64,000 bases of DNA, from the NCBI GenBank assembly GCA_018648805.1, contig JABGQM010000009.1, positions 1 to 64,000 on the forward strand. The letters are read 5' to 3'. A program made the translations under genes and the position numbers. The DNA is from Verrucomicrobiota bacterium (GTDB taxonomy: Bacteria > Verrucomicrobiota > Kiritimatiellia > UBA8416 > JABMPJ01). Below are positions 25,989-34,900 of this stretch, piece after piece. Each line of letters begins with the position of its first letter. Within the stretch, counting starts at the first letter, position 1. Below the pieces are notes generated by a model that saw only the letters and a program-made list of their open reading frames with translations, ran no database searches and had not been told where the DNA came from.

Positions 25989-27476
25989 ATGAAACAACCC
26001 AATATTCTGTTCATCTTCAGCGACGACCATGCCTTCCAAGCGATTGGTGCGCACCAGAGCTGGCTGCAGGATTTTGTGAGCGCGCAGGAGATCACACCCC
26101 ATCTCGATTCGCTGGCGCGGGATGGGGCCGTGTTCGAGCGCTGCTATTGCGGCAACTCGATCTGTGCGCCCTCGCGCGCGACCGTATTGACGGGCAAGCA
26201 TTCGCACAAGAATGGGGTCACAGACCTGGATAGCGATTTCGACGCATCGCAGGTGCAGTTCCCGGCCCTGATGCAGGCGGCCGGCTACCAGACGGCCATG
26301 GTGGGTAAGTGGCATCTAAACAACGCGACGCCCGTGGGGTTTGACTACTGGGACATTCTGCCGGGCCAGGGACACTACTATCAGCCCGACTTTATCACGC
26401 CGGATGGCACGCGCCGCGTGGAAGGCTATGCGACGGATATCACGACGGACCTTGCCTTGGAGTGGCTGGACGCAGGCCGCGATAAGGCATCGCCCTTCAT
26501 GTTGATGCTGCATCACAAGGCGCCACACCGTACGTGGCAGCCGCCCCTGCATTACCTGCACTACCTGGATGACGTGACGGTTCCCGAGCCGCCCAACCTG
26601 CGTGACACCTATGCGAACCGGGCTAGCCCGGCCTCGCAGCATGAGATGGGGATCATGGATCACATGCTTCTCGACTATGACTTGAAGGTGGAGCCTACGC
26701 GTGAGGCGTGGCCCGTAGGCGCTGACGACCAGCCTGAGCCTCCCTGGAACGTCACGCGCATGACGCCCACCCAGCTCGATGCGTGGGAGGCGGCCTACGG
26801 TCCGAAGAACCAGATGTTCCGGGAGTCCGAGCTCAGTGGCGACGCGCTACTGCAGTGGAAGTATCAGCGCTACATAAAGGACTACCTGCGCTGCATCAAG
26901 AGTCTCGATGACAATGTGGGGCGTGTTCTGGCGTACTTGGAGCGCGAGGGGCTGGCCGAGAACACCCTCGTGATCTACAGTTCGGACCAGGGCTTCTACC
27001 TGGGGGAGCACGGCTGGTTCGACAAGCGCTGGATGTACGAAGAGTCGTTCCGTATGCCCTTTCTGGCGCGCTGGCCGGCACGTTGTCCGGCCGGGCAGAC
27101 GGTCAACGCACTGGCCCAGAATATCGATTTCGCCCCCACCTTCCTCGATGTGGCCGGTGCGGATATCCCGGACGAAATGCAGGGCGTATCACTGCTGCCG
27201 TTGCTGGAGGGGGAGACGCCGTCAGAGTGGCGCAAGCATCTGTACTATCATTACTACATGTTTCCTGCGGAACACAGCGTGGCGCGCCACCGGGGGGTGC
27301 GGACCGATCGGTACAAACTGATTCACTATTACCAGACGGGGGAGTGGGAACTGTTTGATCTCGAGCGCGACGGGTTCGAGATGAAGAATCTTTATGCTGA
27401 CGCCGCGTATGCATCGGTCAGGGATGACCTTAAACAGGATCTCGATTCCCTGCGCACGTCGCTGGATGATCACTGA
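25989..27476 (+). CDS. sulfatase, Cys-type, cytoplasmic
   Basis: Type I sulfatase of 495 residues. Metal ligands appear in LFIFSDDHAF and SSDQGFYLGEHGW. The formylglycine site is C59-A-P-S-R (SICAPSRATVLTG), to be modified by the anaerobic maturase at 7147. MVGKWHL and HHKAPH are other active-site blocks. Overall similarity is to mucin or N-acetylglucosamine-6-sulfatase-type enzymes, though substrate assignment is tentative. No signal peptide is present, so it acts in the cytoplasm. ATG 25989 is chosen because sulfatases begin MKxPNIL; GTG 25965 is in frame upstream. It follows avtA by 28 bases. Confidence 0.9.
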   Translation: MKQPNILFIFSDDHAFQAIGAHQSWLQDFVSAQEITPHLDSLARDGAVFERCYCGNSICAPSRATVLTGKHSHKNGVTDLDSDFDASQVQFPALMQAAGYQTAMVGKWHLNNATPVGFDYWDILPGQGHYYQPDFITPDGTRRVEGYATDITTDLALEWLDAGRDKASPFMLMLHHKAPHRTWQPPLHYLHYLDDVTVPEPPNLRDTYANRASPASQHEMGIMDHMLLDYDLKVEPTREAWPVGADDQPEPPWNVTRMTPTQLDAWEAAYGPKNQMFRESELSGDALLQWKYQRYIKDYLRCIKSLDDNVGRVLAYLEREGLAENTLVIYSSDQGFYLGEHGWFDKRWMYEESFRMPFLARWPARCPAGQTVNALAQNIDFAPTFLDVAGADIPDEMQGVSLLPLLEGETPSEWRKHLYYHYYMFPAEHSVARHRGVRTDRYKLIHYYQTGEWELFDLERDGFEMKNLYADAAYASVRDDLKQDLDSLRTSLDDH

Positions 27477-27522
27477 TATTGCTGGCATGCTGAGAAGATA
27501 GATCTAAAGAGGGAGATGACGA

Positions 27523-28740
27523 ATGGGTGCCTACGAAGCAGCAACGGATGAACATCGTGCGATGGTGGATGCTCTGCTGGCCGATACGGCGGCGAATGGC
27601 GGAATGGCGCCGGTTGACTTGGATCGCTTCTGGGCGGACCAGGCGATCGCCCGCAAGGATCCGTTCGGGGCTCAGATCCCGCAGGTACCCCTCGGCGCCA
27701 TCTGTAACTGGGAATGCATTTTCGAGGAGCTGGGTGAGCCGCAGGACTGGTGGCGCTTCCAGCATGAGGATGAGGCTTGGGCGTTGGATCTGAAGCGACG
27801 CTACAACGACCTGGCCGAGACGATCGTGGGGCGACGTCTGTTGGGCGAGACGCCCGCCGCCGGCGAGCGTAGTTGGCCGAAGCTCAAGGAGTTGCACGAC
27901 ATCTTCGAAGGCGAGAATGTGTGGGAGGGCGGGGCGACCGGATCGTGGTGGCTCAAGCAGGCGGCCGATACCCCGGAGGAACTGGCCGCACTGCTCGACC
28001 GTGTGGAGGGCCGTCTCGAGAATCTGCGCGACTTCATGCTGCCGCCCAACTGGGAAGCCGAGAAGGCGCGGCTGACCGCCCTGGGCTGCAACGTGCCGCG
28101 CTACCGCGGGCAACGCGGGCCCTGCACGTTCGCCTGTTCGATCTTCGGCGCCGAGAACATGCTGCTCCTTCATTTTGATGACCCCGCGCTCTTCATCCGT
28201 TTCGGCGATGTCATCGGTCGGGCCATCCTGGCACGCGCCAAGGTGTTGGACGAGGAAGCCGGCTATACGCCGGAAACGGCGCCGCGTGGCTGGGGGTGGG
28301 CCGACGACAACTGCTGCCTCTTTAATGTAGAGATGTACGAGGCCTTTGCCATGCCGATTCACCGGGCCGTATTGGCGACGTACGCCCCCGACCCGACCGA
28401 TCGTCGTTATCAGCATAGCGACTCCGATATGGCGCATCTGCTGCCGCAGCTGGGGTCTCTGGATCTGAGCGGGACGAATTTCGGCCCCACGCTGAGCGTA
28501 GCTCAGATCCGTGCGCACTGCCCGCGTGCGGTGATCAATGGTCAGCTGGCCCCGTTCACCTACAGCCGCAACGAGGAGGCCAACATGGTGGCCGAGTTTC
28601 TGCGCGACTTTGATCAGGCCAAGGCGAAACGCGGGCTGGTTTTCACGACCGCTGGCTCGATCAATAACGGGAGTCGTCTGAGCGGTATGCGCCTGCTCAT
28701 GGCGGCTATTCAGCGCTATGGACGGTACAAGGATCTGTAG
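27523..28740 (+). CDS. uroporphyrinogen-decarboxylase-like protein (UroD paralogue 2, HSDSD type)
   Basis: Protein of 405 residues, divergent member of the UroD/methyltransferase family. At the position of the H-x-C-G motif it has H298-S-D300-S-D302 (YQHSDSDMAHLLPQ), followed by LDLSGTNFGP. The barrel end carries PRAVINGQLAP. Zinc by the usual His-Cys pair is therefore not possible; acidic ligands could replace it. It lies between a sulfatase and a desaturase gene, with GAGGGAG before ATG 27523 and only 2 bases to the next start. Function not known. Confidence 0.78.
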   Translation: MGAYEAATDEHRAMVDALLADTAANGGMAPVDLDRFWADQAIARKDPFGAQIPQVPLGAICNWECIFEELGEPQDWWRFQHEDEAWALDLKRRYNDLAETIVGRRLLGETPAAGERSWPKLKELHDIFEGENVWEGGATGSWWLKQAADTPEELAALLDRVEGRLENLRDFMLPPNWEAEKARLTALGCNVPRYRGQRGPCTFACSIFGAENMLLLHFDDPALFIRFGDVIGRAILARAKVLDEEAGYTPETAPRGWGWADDNCCLFNVEMYEAFAMPIHRAVLATYAPDPTDRRYQHSDSDMAHLLPQLGSLDLSGTNFGPTLSVAQIRAHCPRAVINGQLAPFTYSRNEEANMVAEFLRDFDQAKAKRGLVFTTAGSINNGSRLSGMRLLMAAIQRYGRYKDL

Positions 28741-28742
28741 CG

Positions 28743-29741
28743 ATGCAAGCGTATCCGTATAGGCCTGTGGCGGTAGAGTGGAAGCGACCGCCCATCACAC
28801 GTGAGATCCTCAAACGGTGCACAGAGCGTAGCGATCTCAAGGGGACTCTGCACGGGGTGGGTATCCTCGTCATACTCAGCGCCACGGGTACGTGGGCCTA
28901 CCTCATGTTTGCCACCCAACACTGGGTCTGGATGGCTGTGGCGCTATACATTCACGGGGGGCTGTGGGCCTTCAACCCTGAAACACATGAGCTGTCGCAC
29001 GGCACCATGTTCAAGCGGCGCTGGTTGAACAGCTTCTTCAAGCGTGTGTTCGGGCTGGTGCACTGGACCAGCAACGGTGCGCTCTACAAGATGAGTCACT
29101 GGTATCATCACCGCTACACCCTCCATCGTCAGAGCGAGGGCGAGGAGGTCCATCCACGTGCCGAACCGGCTGAGACAATTCTGCAGCGGGCGGTGAACGT
29201 GGTCAATCCGATGGGCTTGGTCACGGCGGTGTATGACCGTATCTACGCCCTCTTCGTGCCGTTCCTGTGCAATACGCGGCGCGGGACCTGGTTGCGTTAT
29301 GCCTATGCGCAGGCCGATCGCACCGCCCAGCGTGATGCCTACTGGACCGAGCTGTCCCAGTTCCTCTTCCACCTACTGTTTGCCCTGTTTGCGATTGCGA
29401 GTGGGAAGTGGTTTCTGATTGTCGTGGTGACGTTGCCGCCCTTCTACGGCGGTAAGTGGTATCACACGCTGGTGCACGACACGATGCATGTGGCGCGCGA
29501 ACCCGAAACCGACACGTTTCAGGCGTGCTGCCGCACCGTGCGCCTCGATCCGTTTACCTCGTACCTCTACTGGCACATGGAGTGGCATGTCGAGCACCAC
29601 GCGTTCCCCGGGGTGCCCTGTTACAACTTGAAGACATTCCACGAGCTGACGCGCGAGCACTGGGATAGGCCCCAGACACTCATCGAAGCATGGAAAGAGA
29701 TGGATGCCCATAGCAAGAAGCTACTGCGCATTCCTGAATAG
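28743..29741 (+). CDS. fatty-acid-desaturase-family membrane di-iron enzyme (copy 2)
   Basis: Protein of 332 residues with membrane helices and histidine boxes THELSHG, SHWYHHR, HDTMHVA and WHVEHHAFPGVP. It belongs to the same subgroup as the gene at 20187: the block around DTMHV...TVRLDPF corresponds to DTQHI...SVRCGPF there. It starts 2 bases after the UroD stop, so the two are translationally linked. It needs iron, O2 and an electron donor; no ferredoxin or reductase gene is nearby. Substrate unknown. Confidence 0.88.
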   Translation: MQAYPYRPVAVEWKRPPITREILKRCTERSDLKGTLHGVGILVILSATGTWAYLMFATQHWVWMAVALYIHGGLWAFNPETHELSHGTMFKRRWLNSFFKRVFGLVHWTSNGALYKMSHWYHHRYTLHRQSEGEEVHPRAEPAETILQRAVNVVNPMGLVTAVYDRIYALFVPFLCNTRRGTWLRYAYAQADRTAQRDAYWTELSQFLFHLLFALFAIASGKWFLIVVVTLPPFYGGKWYHTLVHDTMHVAREPETDTFQACCRTVRLDPFTSYLYWHMEWHVEHHAFPGVPCYNLKTFHELTREHWDRPQTLIEAWKEMDAHSKKLLRIPE

Positions 29742-29801
29742 AAGGCCGAGCCCGAGTGCTCGCCGCGGGTGCGCTAACGAGGCTATGATCGGCGTCAGCC
29801 T

Positions 29802-30515
29802 CTAGAACTGGATGTTCAGGCCACCTTCGAATCCGGTGCCGTCGAACTGACGCAAGCCCAGATCAAGCGAGATGGTTTCGGACATAAAGATCTCGATGCC
29901 GGCCATGAAACCCAGCTCCTGGTCGGCCTCGAGGTCATCGCTGTCGATGTAGGAGTACATCGGGCCCGCATAGAGGGCGATGCTGTTGGGGTTGAAGTGC
30001 TTGTTGCCGGTGGTGTCGTTGACGATGCTGAGCGTCACGAAGGCATTGATCTCCTGCCACTTGACATCCTCGCCGTACCAGTTGGCTTCCGTCATGCTCC
30101 ACGTGGCGCCCATGTTGAGGCGCAGCCTGTCTTCAAAAAGGGTGGGGTCGAGAATGTCGTGGTCGATCACATTGAGCAGCAGGCCGGCTTCAACCATGTG
30201 GGACGAATCGCCATCGGCCATGCCCAGCTCGTGTTCGGCGGCGCCACCGCCCACGAAGAGGGTCACCCAGGGACGCAGCTCGAGGCCGAGGTAGAGCACG
30301 GCCTTGCTGGTTTCGAGGGGCAGCACGACGGCTCCGAACTGCACATCGCGCTCCATCGTCCCGCCATAGATACCGCCGTTGAGCAGATGCGAGAGCCCGG
30401 TGCCGCTAATGTAGTCGCCACTCTCATTGCTCTTCCCTGTGGGGAAGGCCTGAGCAGACGTGAAAGAGATGGCCAGCAGAGCAGCCGCGGAAAGAAGAGC
30501 AAATGTTTTTTTCAT
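29802..30515 (-). CDS. outer-membrane beta-barrel protein of unknown function
   Basis: Protein of 237 residues with a clear signal peptide (MKKTFALLSAAALLAISFTSAQAF). The mature part alternates polar and hydrophobic residues with many Gly (LYLGLELRPWVTLFVGGGAAE, MAGIEIFMSETISLDLGLR) and ends in Phe (GLNIQF), the C-terminal signature of outer-membrane barrels. The size suggests 8-10 strands. It is a single gene, convergent with the desaturase. No ligand can be inferred. Confidence 0.75.
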   Translation of the reverse strand: MKKTFALLSAAALLAISFTSAQAFPTGKSNESGDYISGTGLSHLLNGGIYGGTMERDVQFGAVVLPLETSKAVLYLGLELRPWVTLFVGGGAAEHELGMADGDSSHMVEAGLLLNVIDHDILDPTLFEDRLRLNMGATWSMTEANWYGEDVKWQEINAFVTLSIVNDTTGNKHFNPNSIALYAGPMYSYIDSDDLEADQELGFMAGIEIFMSETISLDLGLRQFDGTGFEGGLNIQF

Positions 30516-30625
30516 AGTGCGAGTAATCCTAGTGTTTGCTCTCATGAAGGGGCAAGCCTATAATTGGCGTTCATCAAAAAGAATAGACGAACCGAACGGT
30601 CGGATAGAAGCGAGGATGGAATCCT

Positions 30626-31480
30626 GTGAAAAGATGGACTATGAGTATCCAAGTGGCCAGTGTCGTGCTGGGAATGATTCTGCTGACGGGGTGTTTCCCG
30701 TGGCGTGCACCCGACCGGTTGGTGACGGTGGCGAGTATGGAGTCTGCGCTGGCGGAACGTGAGTCGGTTCAGTTTCTCGATCTGCATGGGCGCGGCTTGA
30801 AAGAGATCCCGGACGGCTTGGCGTCCTTGCCGGCTCTCGTGAAGCTGAGCGTGCGCGGCAATGCGCTGAGCGGCTTGCCGGATGGGGTGGGTGCCCTCGC
30901 GCAGCTGAAATGGCTCGATGCAGGCGAATGCGGACTGACGGTCGTACCGGACCGCATGGCGGGACTGACCGGACTGACGACGCTCTACCTGAGCGATAAC
31001 GCCCTGGTCGCGCTGCCTGAGTCGTGGAGCAGCCTGACCGGACTGACCTATCTCAATCTCGACCGCAACAAGCTGTCCGCTCTGCCGCGTTGCGTGCCGG
31101 CCATGACCGGACTCAAGTGGTTGCGTCTCAATCGTAACAGCCTGACCGAACTGCCGCCATCCATCCGCCAGCTCACCCACCTGCAGCGACTCTACCTGAA
31201 CGACAACAAGCTGGCTGCGCTGCCGGCCGGGTTGAGCGAGTTGAGTGCCCTGACGGACTTGGCCGCCGCCGGCAATAGCCTGACGGTACTGCCCACATCC
31301 CTGGCCTCGCTGAGCGGGTTGGAGCGCCTGGACCTCCAGCGGAACCGCCTGACCGAACTGCCGCCGGATATCAGCCAGCTCGTCAACTTGCGGTGGCTGA
31401 ACCTGCTCAAGAATCCCATCGGCGACGCCGAGCAGAAACGCCTCAAGGAAGCCCTGCCAGATTGCCATATCATCTTTTGA
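30626..31480 (+). CDS. leucine-rich-repeat lipoprotein
   Basis: Protein of 284 residues. The lipobox LLTGC gives lipidated Cys23. Residues 48-275 hold about nine to ten 23-residue leucine-rich repeats of the form L-x-x-L-x-L-x-x-N-x-L-x-x-L-P (for example LTTLYLSDNALVALPESW). Such solenoids bind other proteins. It would be anchored in the envelope. GTG 30626 is preferred because it supplies the basic residues (MKRW) before the hydrophobic signal; ATG 30641 is possible. It converges on the porin gene at a shared terminator. Confidence 0.88.
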   Translation: MKRWTMSIQVASVVLGMILLTGCFPWRAPDRLVTVASMESALAERESVQFLDLHGRGLKEIPDGLASLPALVKLSVRGNALSGLPDGVGALAQLKWLDAGECGLTVVPDRMAGLTGLTTLYLSDNALVALPESWSSLTGLTYLNLDRNKLSALPRCVPAMTGLKWLRLNRNSLTELPPSIRQLTHLQRLYLNDNKLAALPAGLSELSALTDLAAAGNSLTVLPTSLASLSGLERLDLQRNRLTELPPDISQLVNLRWLNLLKNPIGDAEQKRLKEALPDCHIIF

Positions 31481-31502
31481 TGCCGGGCTGAGGAAAAAGA
31501 AA

Positions 31503-31532
31503 GGACCCGGAGGCCGCCTGGCTTCCGGGTCC
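31503..31532. terminator. bidirectional intrinsic terminator
   Basis: GGACCCGGAGGCC (31503-31515) pairs with GGCTTCCGGGTCC (31520-31532) around a short loop. An A-rich tract (AAAAAGAAA) lies on the left and TCTTCTTTT on the right, so it can stop transcripts from both the LRR gene (stop 31480) and the porin gene (stop 31557). Confidence 0.9.
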
Positions 31533-31556
31533 CTCTTCTTTTGAGTACCTGCTTTT

Positions 31557-32621
31557 TTAAAGCAGGAACTGCACGCCGGCGAGGACCATGCTGTCACTGT
31601 CGCCCCAGCGGTATTCGATGCCGGTGCGGGCGTTGTGGCCCCGCATGAAGTAGTGCAGGCCGGCCGTGTAATCCTCGGTACGTTCACCGTCCTCGGGATC
31701 CTGCACGCTGAGCTTGGCCGTCAGCATGGTCTTGTCGATCCTGACACCGCTCTCCACAAAGGCGGTGGTGCCGTTGAATGCTGAGTTGTCCCAGTCATAC
31801 CAGGCCGCATTGATCGTCACGTCGCTGTCGCCCACGCCAAAGCCGGACTGCAGGTCGATAACCCACGCCTCGGAGTCGGTTTCGGCCGTGACAGCGGCTT
31901 CGCCATCGGGTACGGGGAGCGAGACCAGGGTGGCCTTGTCCTGCCAATCGTACCCGGCACCCACGGAAACATAGGGGTCAGCCCCCTGGCGGTTCTGGCT
32001 GAAGAACCAGCCGGTCTCGGCCTTGCCCAGCAGGTTCACAGCGACATGTCCGGTCAGGCGCACGTCGGCTTCCGGGTTCTTGGCCGCGCCGGCCGCATCA
32101 TAGCCGTCGAAGGCGCCCACGCAGTAGGAGACCTTCTGGTCGAAGAAGGCGCCGTGCAGCTCGGCGCCGTAATCGCGCCAGACGAAGGAGTTGACGAACT
32201 TGACGGTCTCGGCATTATAGTCCAGCCCCAGCAGGGAGGCGGCTGAGGAGCGATTCTCGAAAGAGAAAGGCAGCAGGATCAAGCCCACCTCGACCCAGTG
32301 GTCGGAGTCGAGAATCTGCAAATCAATGAAGGCGTCCTGGATGTCCATTGAGACGGTGCTGCCTCGCTTGCCGGCGTTGTCGTTGTCGGTCTCGACAAAA
32401 AACTTCACACCGTCAGTAATCTGGCCAGCCAGTATAATACGGGCGCGGCGCAGGTAGACGTCGTACGGATCCATGTCGGTATCGGTGTATGAGCCGTGCA
32501 CCTGGCCCAAGAAGCTCATCTTTAACCACGCATCTTCGCCGAGGTCCCACTGCGGCCCGGCGCTCACGCTGCCGGCGACTAGTGCGATCACTATAAGTGT
32601 CGCGATTCCCCATCTGGTCAT
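31557..32621 (-). CDS. porin (phosphate-selective porin O/P-like)
   Basis: Protein of 354 residues with a signal peptide (ATLIVIALVAGSVSAGP) and a large barrel. Typical porin O/P features are DVYLRRARIILAGQITDGVKFFVETDND near the start, EVGLILLPFSFENRSSAASLL, and a C-terminal strand ending in hydrophobic residues (SMVLAGVQFLL). It probably forms an outer-membrane channel for anions or sugars. ATG 32621 has GGGGG upstream. The long open frame further upstream contains repeat DNA and is not coding. Confidence 0.85.
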   Translation of the reverse strand: MTRWGIATLIVIALVAGSVSAGPQWDLGEDAWLKMSFLGQVHGSYTDTDMDPYDVYLRRARIILAGQITDGVKFFVETDNDNAGKRGSTVSMDIQDAFIDLQILDSDHWVEVGLILLPFSFENRSSAASLLGLDYNAETVKFVNSFVWRDYGAELHGAFFDQKVSYCVGAFDGYDAAGAAKNPEADVRLTGHVAVNLLGKAETGWFFSQNRQGADPYVSVGAGYDWQDKATLVSLPVPDGEAAVTAETDSEAWVIDLQSGFGVGDSDVTINAAWYDWDNSAFNGTTAFVESGVRIDKTMLTAKLSVQDPEDGERTEDYTAGLHYFMRGHNARTGIEYRWGDSDSMVLAGVQFLL

Positions 32622-32740
32622 GTTGCCCCCTGTTTTGGGTGTGAATAATGAGCAGGGAAGGTACAGGTATGTAGTGTGGGGTGCAAGGGCGAATGGAATC
32701 AGGACTTTGCCTGGAATTTCAGCCCAAGACGGGTTCAATG

Positions 32741-32828
32741 TCCAACACCCAACAGGGAATGTCCAGTTTCCAAGGGAATTGCGCCCCTGCTGGGCGCCCA
32801 TCCTTGGGTATTGGATTTGAGTGTTGGA
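32741..32828. repeat. 88-bp nested inverted-repeat element
   Basis: Three perfect inverted pairs are nested: TCCAACAC (32741-32748) with GTGTTGGA (32821-32828), CCAAGG (32770-32775) with CCTTGG (32802-32807), and GCGCCC (32781-32786) with GGGCGC (32792-32797). The DNA or RNA could fold into one long hairpin. It lies in the 341-base gap between the porin start (32621) and the ABC-F start (32963); nothing else was seen in that gap. Confidence 0.75.
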
Positions 32829-32962
32829 TATTGGATATTCAGATGCCCTGTGCTTCACATTGTTCATTTGTAATGACTTACGGAGAGCGACATCCCAATA
32901 CTGGGGACCTCCCGAGAATGGACGATCTTGCATTCTGCGCCTGGTTAGGTGATCCTCCCCGG

Positions 32963-34900
32963 ATGGTTGATTTTCGTGGAGTGAGTAAACGGCATGGGGC
33001 ACAGGTGGTGCTCGACGAGGTGAGCTTCCGGTGTAATCCGGGAGAACATATCGGTATTGTGGGGCCCAACGGCGCTGGCAAGACCACGATTTTCACACTG
33101 ATTACGCGTGAGGCGGAGCCGGATGGCGGCGAGGTGCTTCTGCCCACCAACTGCCGCCTGGGCTACGTGCGTCAGCATGTCGGGGCCGGTATCGCGGATC
33201 GTCAGCTCCTCTCGCATGTCGAGGCGGCCTTGCCGGAACTGGTCGAGCTTGAGGAGGAAACGCACGCGATTGAGGCACGACTGAAGGATGCCCCGCCCGG
33301 TGAGACAGCCTTGTTGCTCGAGCGGCTGGGTGAGGTGCAGACTCGTTTTGAAACCCTGGGCGGCTATACCATTCGGCCGCGTGCCGAGCAGGCCTTGAGC
33401 GGACTGGGCTTCAGCGAGGCGAGCTTCCAGGATCCGATCGGTTCCTTCAGCGGTGGCTGGCAGTCACGCGCTGAGCTGGCCCGCGTCCTCGTGGCTGAGC
33501 CGGAGGTGTTGCTGCTCGATGAGCCCTCCAACTACCTCGATATCCCCACGATCGAGTGGCTGCAGCGCTACCTGCGCGAGTTCAAGGGAACGCTGCTGCT
33601 GGTCTCGCATGACCGCTACCTGCTCAACGCCCTGACGAGCGTGACATTCGAGGTGTCGGGGGGGCGCGTGGAGCGCTACAGCGGCAGCTACGACGCCTAT
33701 GTTGAGCAGCGCGAGCTGCGTTACGAGCAGCGTCTCGCGGCCCAGAAGAACCAGGACCGGCGGCGTGATCAGATCGAATCGTTCGTGACCCGCTTTCGCG
33801 CCAAGAGCACGAAGGCCGCGCAGGTACAGAGTAAGATCAAGATGCTCGAGCGGATGGACAAGGTCGAGCTGCCCCAACGGCTGGTCAGTCCAGGAACGAT
33901 CCGCCTGCGTCCGCCCCCGCACAGCGGTGTCGAACTTATGCGCCTCGAAGATGCGGGGATGAGCTACGACGGTTCGCGCTGGGTCTTGCGTCACCTCGAC
34001 CTGCGTATCACGCGGGGTGAGAAAATCGTACTGGTGGGCCTGAACGGACTGGGAAAAACCACCTTGCTGCGCATGCTGGCCGGCGCACTGGAACTCTCGG
34101 AGGGAAAGCGTGCTACGGGCCACAAGCTGGTCATGGGGTACCAATCACAGGATTTCGCGGAGACGATGACCCCGCAGCACAGCGTGTATGATGCGGTCAA
34201 GGCCGTCGCGGCGGATGTACCCGACCAGGAGGTGCGCCGGCTGTTGGGGGGCTTCGGTTTCTCCGGCGACAGTATCGACAAGCGCGTGCAGGTGTTGAGC
34301 GGTGGTGAGAAGATCCGCGTGGCCTTTGCGCGGCTCCTGATCAAACCTCCCAATTTTCTCCTGCTGGATGAGCCGACTACCCATCTCGATATCCAGGCGC
34401 GCGAAGCATTGGAGAAGGCCTTGGCCAGCTACGCTGGAACGCTCTGCCTGGTCACGCATGACGTCGACTTTGCGCGCAAGGTGGCGACCTCTGTCATCGC
34501 CATGACGCCGCCCGGCATTACGCGCTATGCCGGTGGCTACGATTATTACAAGGAACGCGTCGAACGCGAGGCACGTGGAGTGGTGGCCGCCCCGGCCGCG
34601 CGCCGGGCGGGCGCGCCCATTGCGCCGCAGGATAAGAAGGCCCAGCGGCGTGTACGCGCCCAGCAGCGGCAGGTCCGCCAGGCCGAGGAGCGTGAGCTGA
34701 AGCGGACCATTCGTCAGGCTGAGAAACGAGTTGAGCTGATGGAAACCGAGCGTGCCACGGTGCTGGAGGCCCTCTCTTCGCCCGATCCTGAGACCGATTT
34801 CCAGTCGCTCAACCGACGTATCAGGGAACTGCAGAGCGAGATCGACTACTCAACCCGTCAGTGGGAAGCCGCGGCTGAAGCGCTTGATGAACTAGGGTAG
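32963..34900 (+). CDS. ABC-F family ATPase (Uup/YheS-like)
   Basis: Protein of 645 residues with two ATPase domains and no membrane helices. Domain 1: Walker A GPNGAGKTT (Lys40), signature FSGGWQSRAELARVL, Walker B LLLLDEPSNYLD. Domain 2: Walker A GLNGLGKTT (about 365), signature LSGGEKIRVAFARLL, Walker B FLLLDEPTTHLD. The linker between them is the basic helical ABC-F linker, and residues 560-640 form a coiled coil. ABC-F proteins act on the ribosome. ATG 32963 matches the family start; ATG 32918 and 32873 are in frame upstream without good ribosome sites. Its 3' end overlaps the next gene by 9 bases, convergently. Confidence 0.9.
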   Translation: MVDFRGVSKRHGAQVVLDEVSFRCNPGEHIGIVGPNGAGKTTIFTLITREAEPDGGEVLLPTNCRLGYVRQHVGAGIADRQLLSHVEAALPELVELEEETHAIEARLKDAPPGETALLLERLGEVQTRFETLGGYTIRPRAEQALSGLGFSEASFQDPIGSFSGGWQSRAELARVLVAEPEVLLLDEPSNYLDIPTIEWLQRYLREFKGTLLLVSHDRYLLNALTSVTFEVSGGRVERYSGSYDAYVEQRELRYEQRLAAQKNQDRRRDQIESFVTRFRAKSTKAAQVQSKIKMLERMDKVELPQRLVSPGTIRLRPPPHSGVELMRLEDAGMSYDGSRWVLRHLDLRITRGEKIVLVGLNGLGKTTLLRMLAGALELSEGKRATGHKLVMGYQSQDFAETMTPQHSVYDAVKAVAADVPDQEVRRLLGGFGFSGDSIDKRVQVLSGGEKIRVAFARLLIKPPNFLLLDEPTTHLDIQAREALEKALASYAGTLCLVTHDVDFARKVATSVIAMTPPGITRYAGGYDYYKERVEREARGVVAAPAARRAGAPIAPQDKKAQRRVRAQQRQVRQAEERELKRTIRQAEKRVELMETERATVLEALSSPDPETDFQSLNRRIRELQSEIDYSTRQWEAAAEALDELG

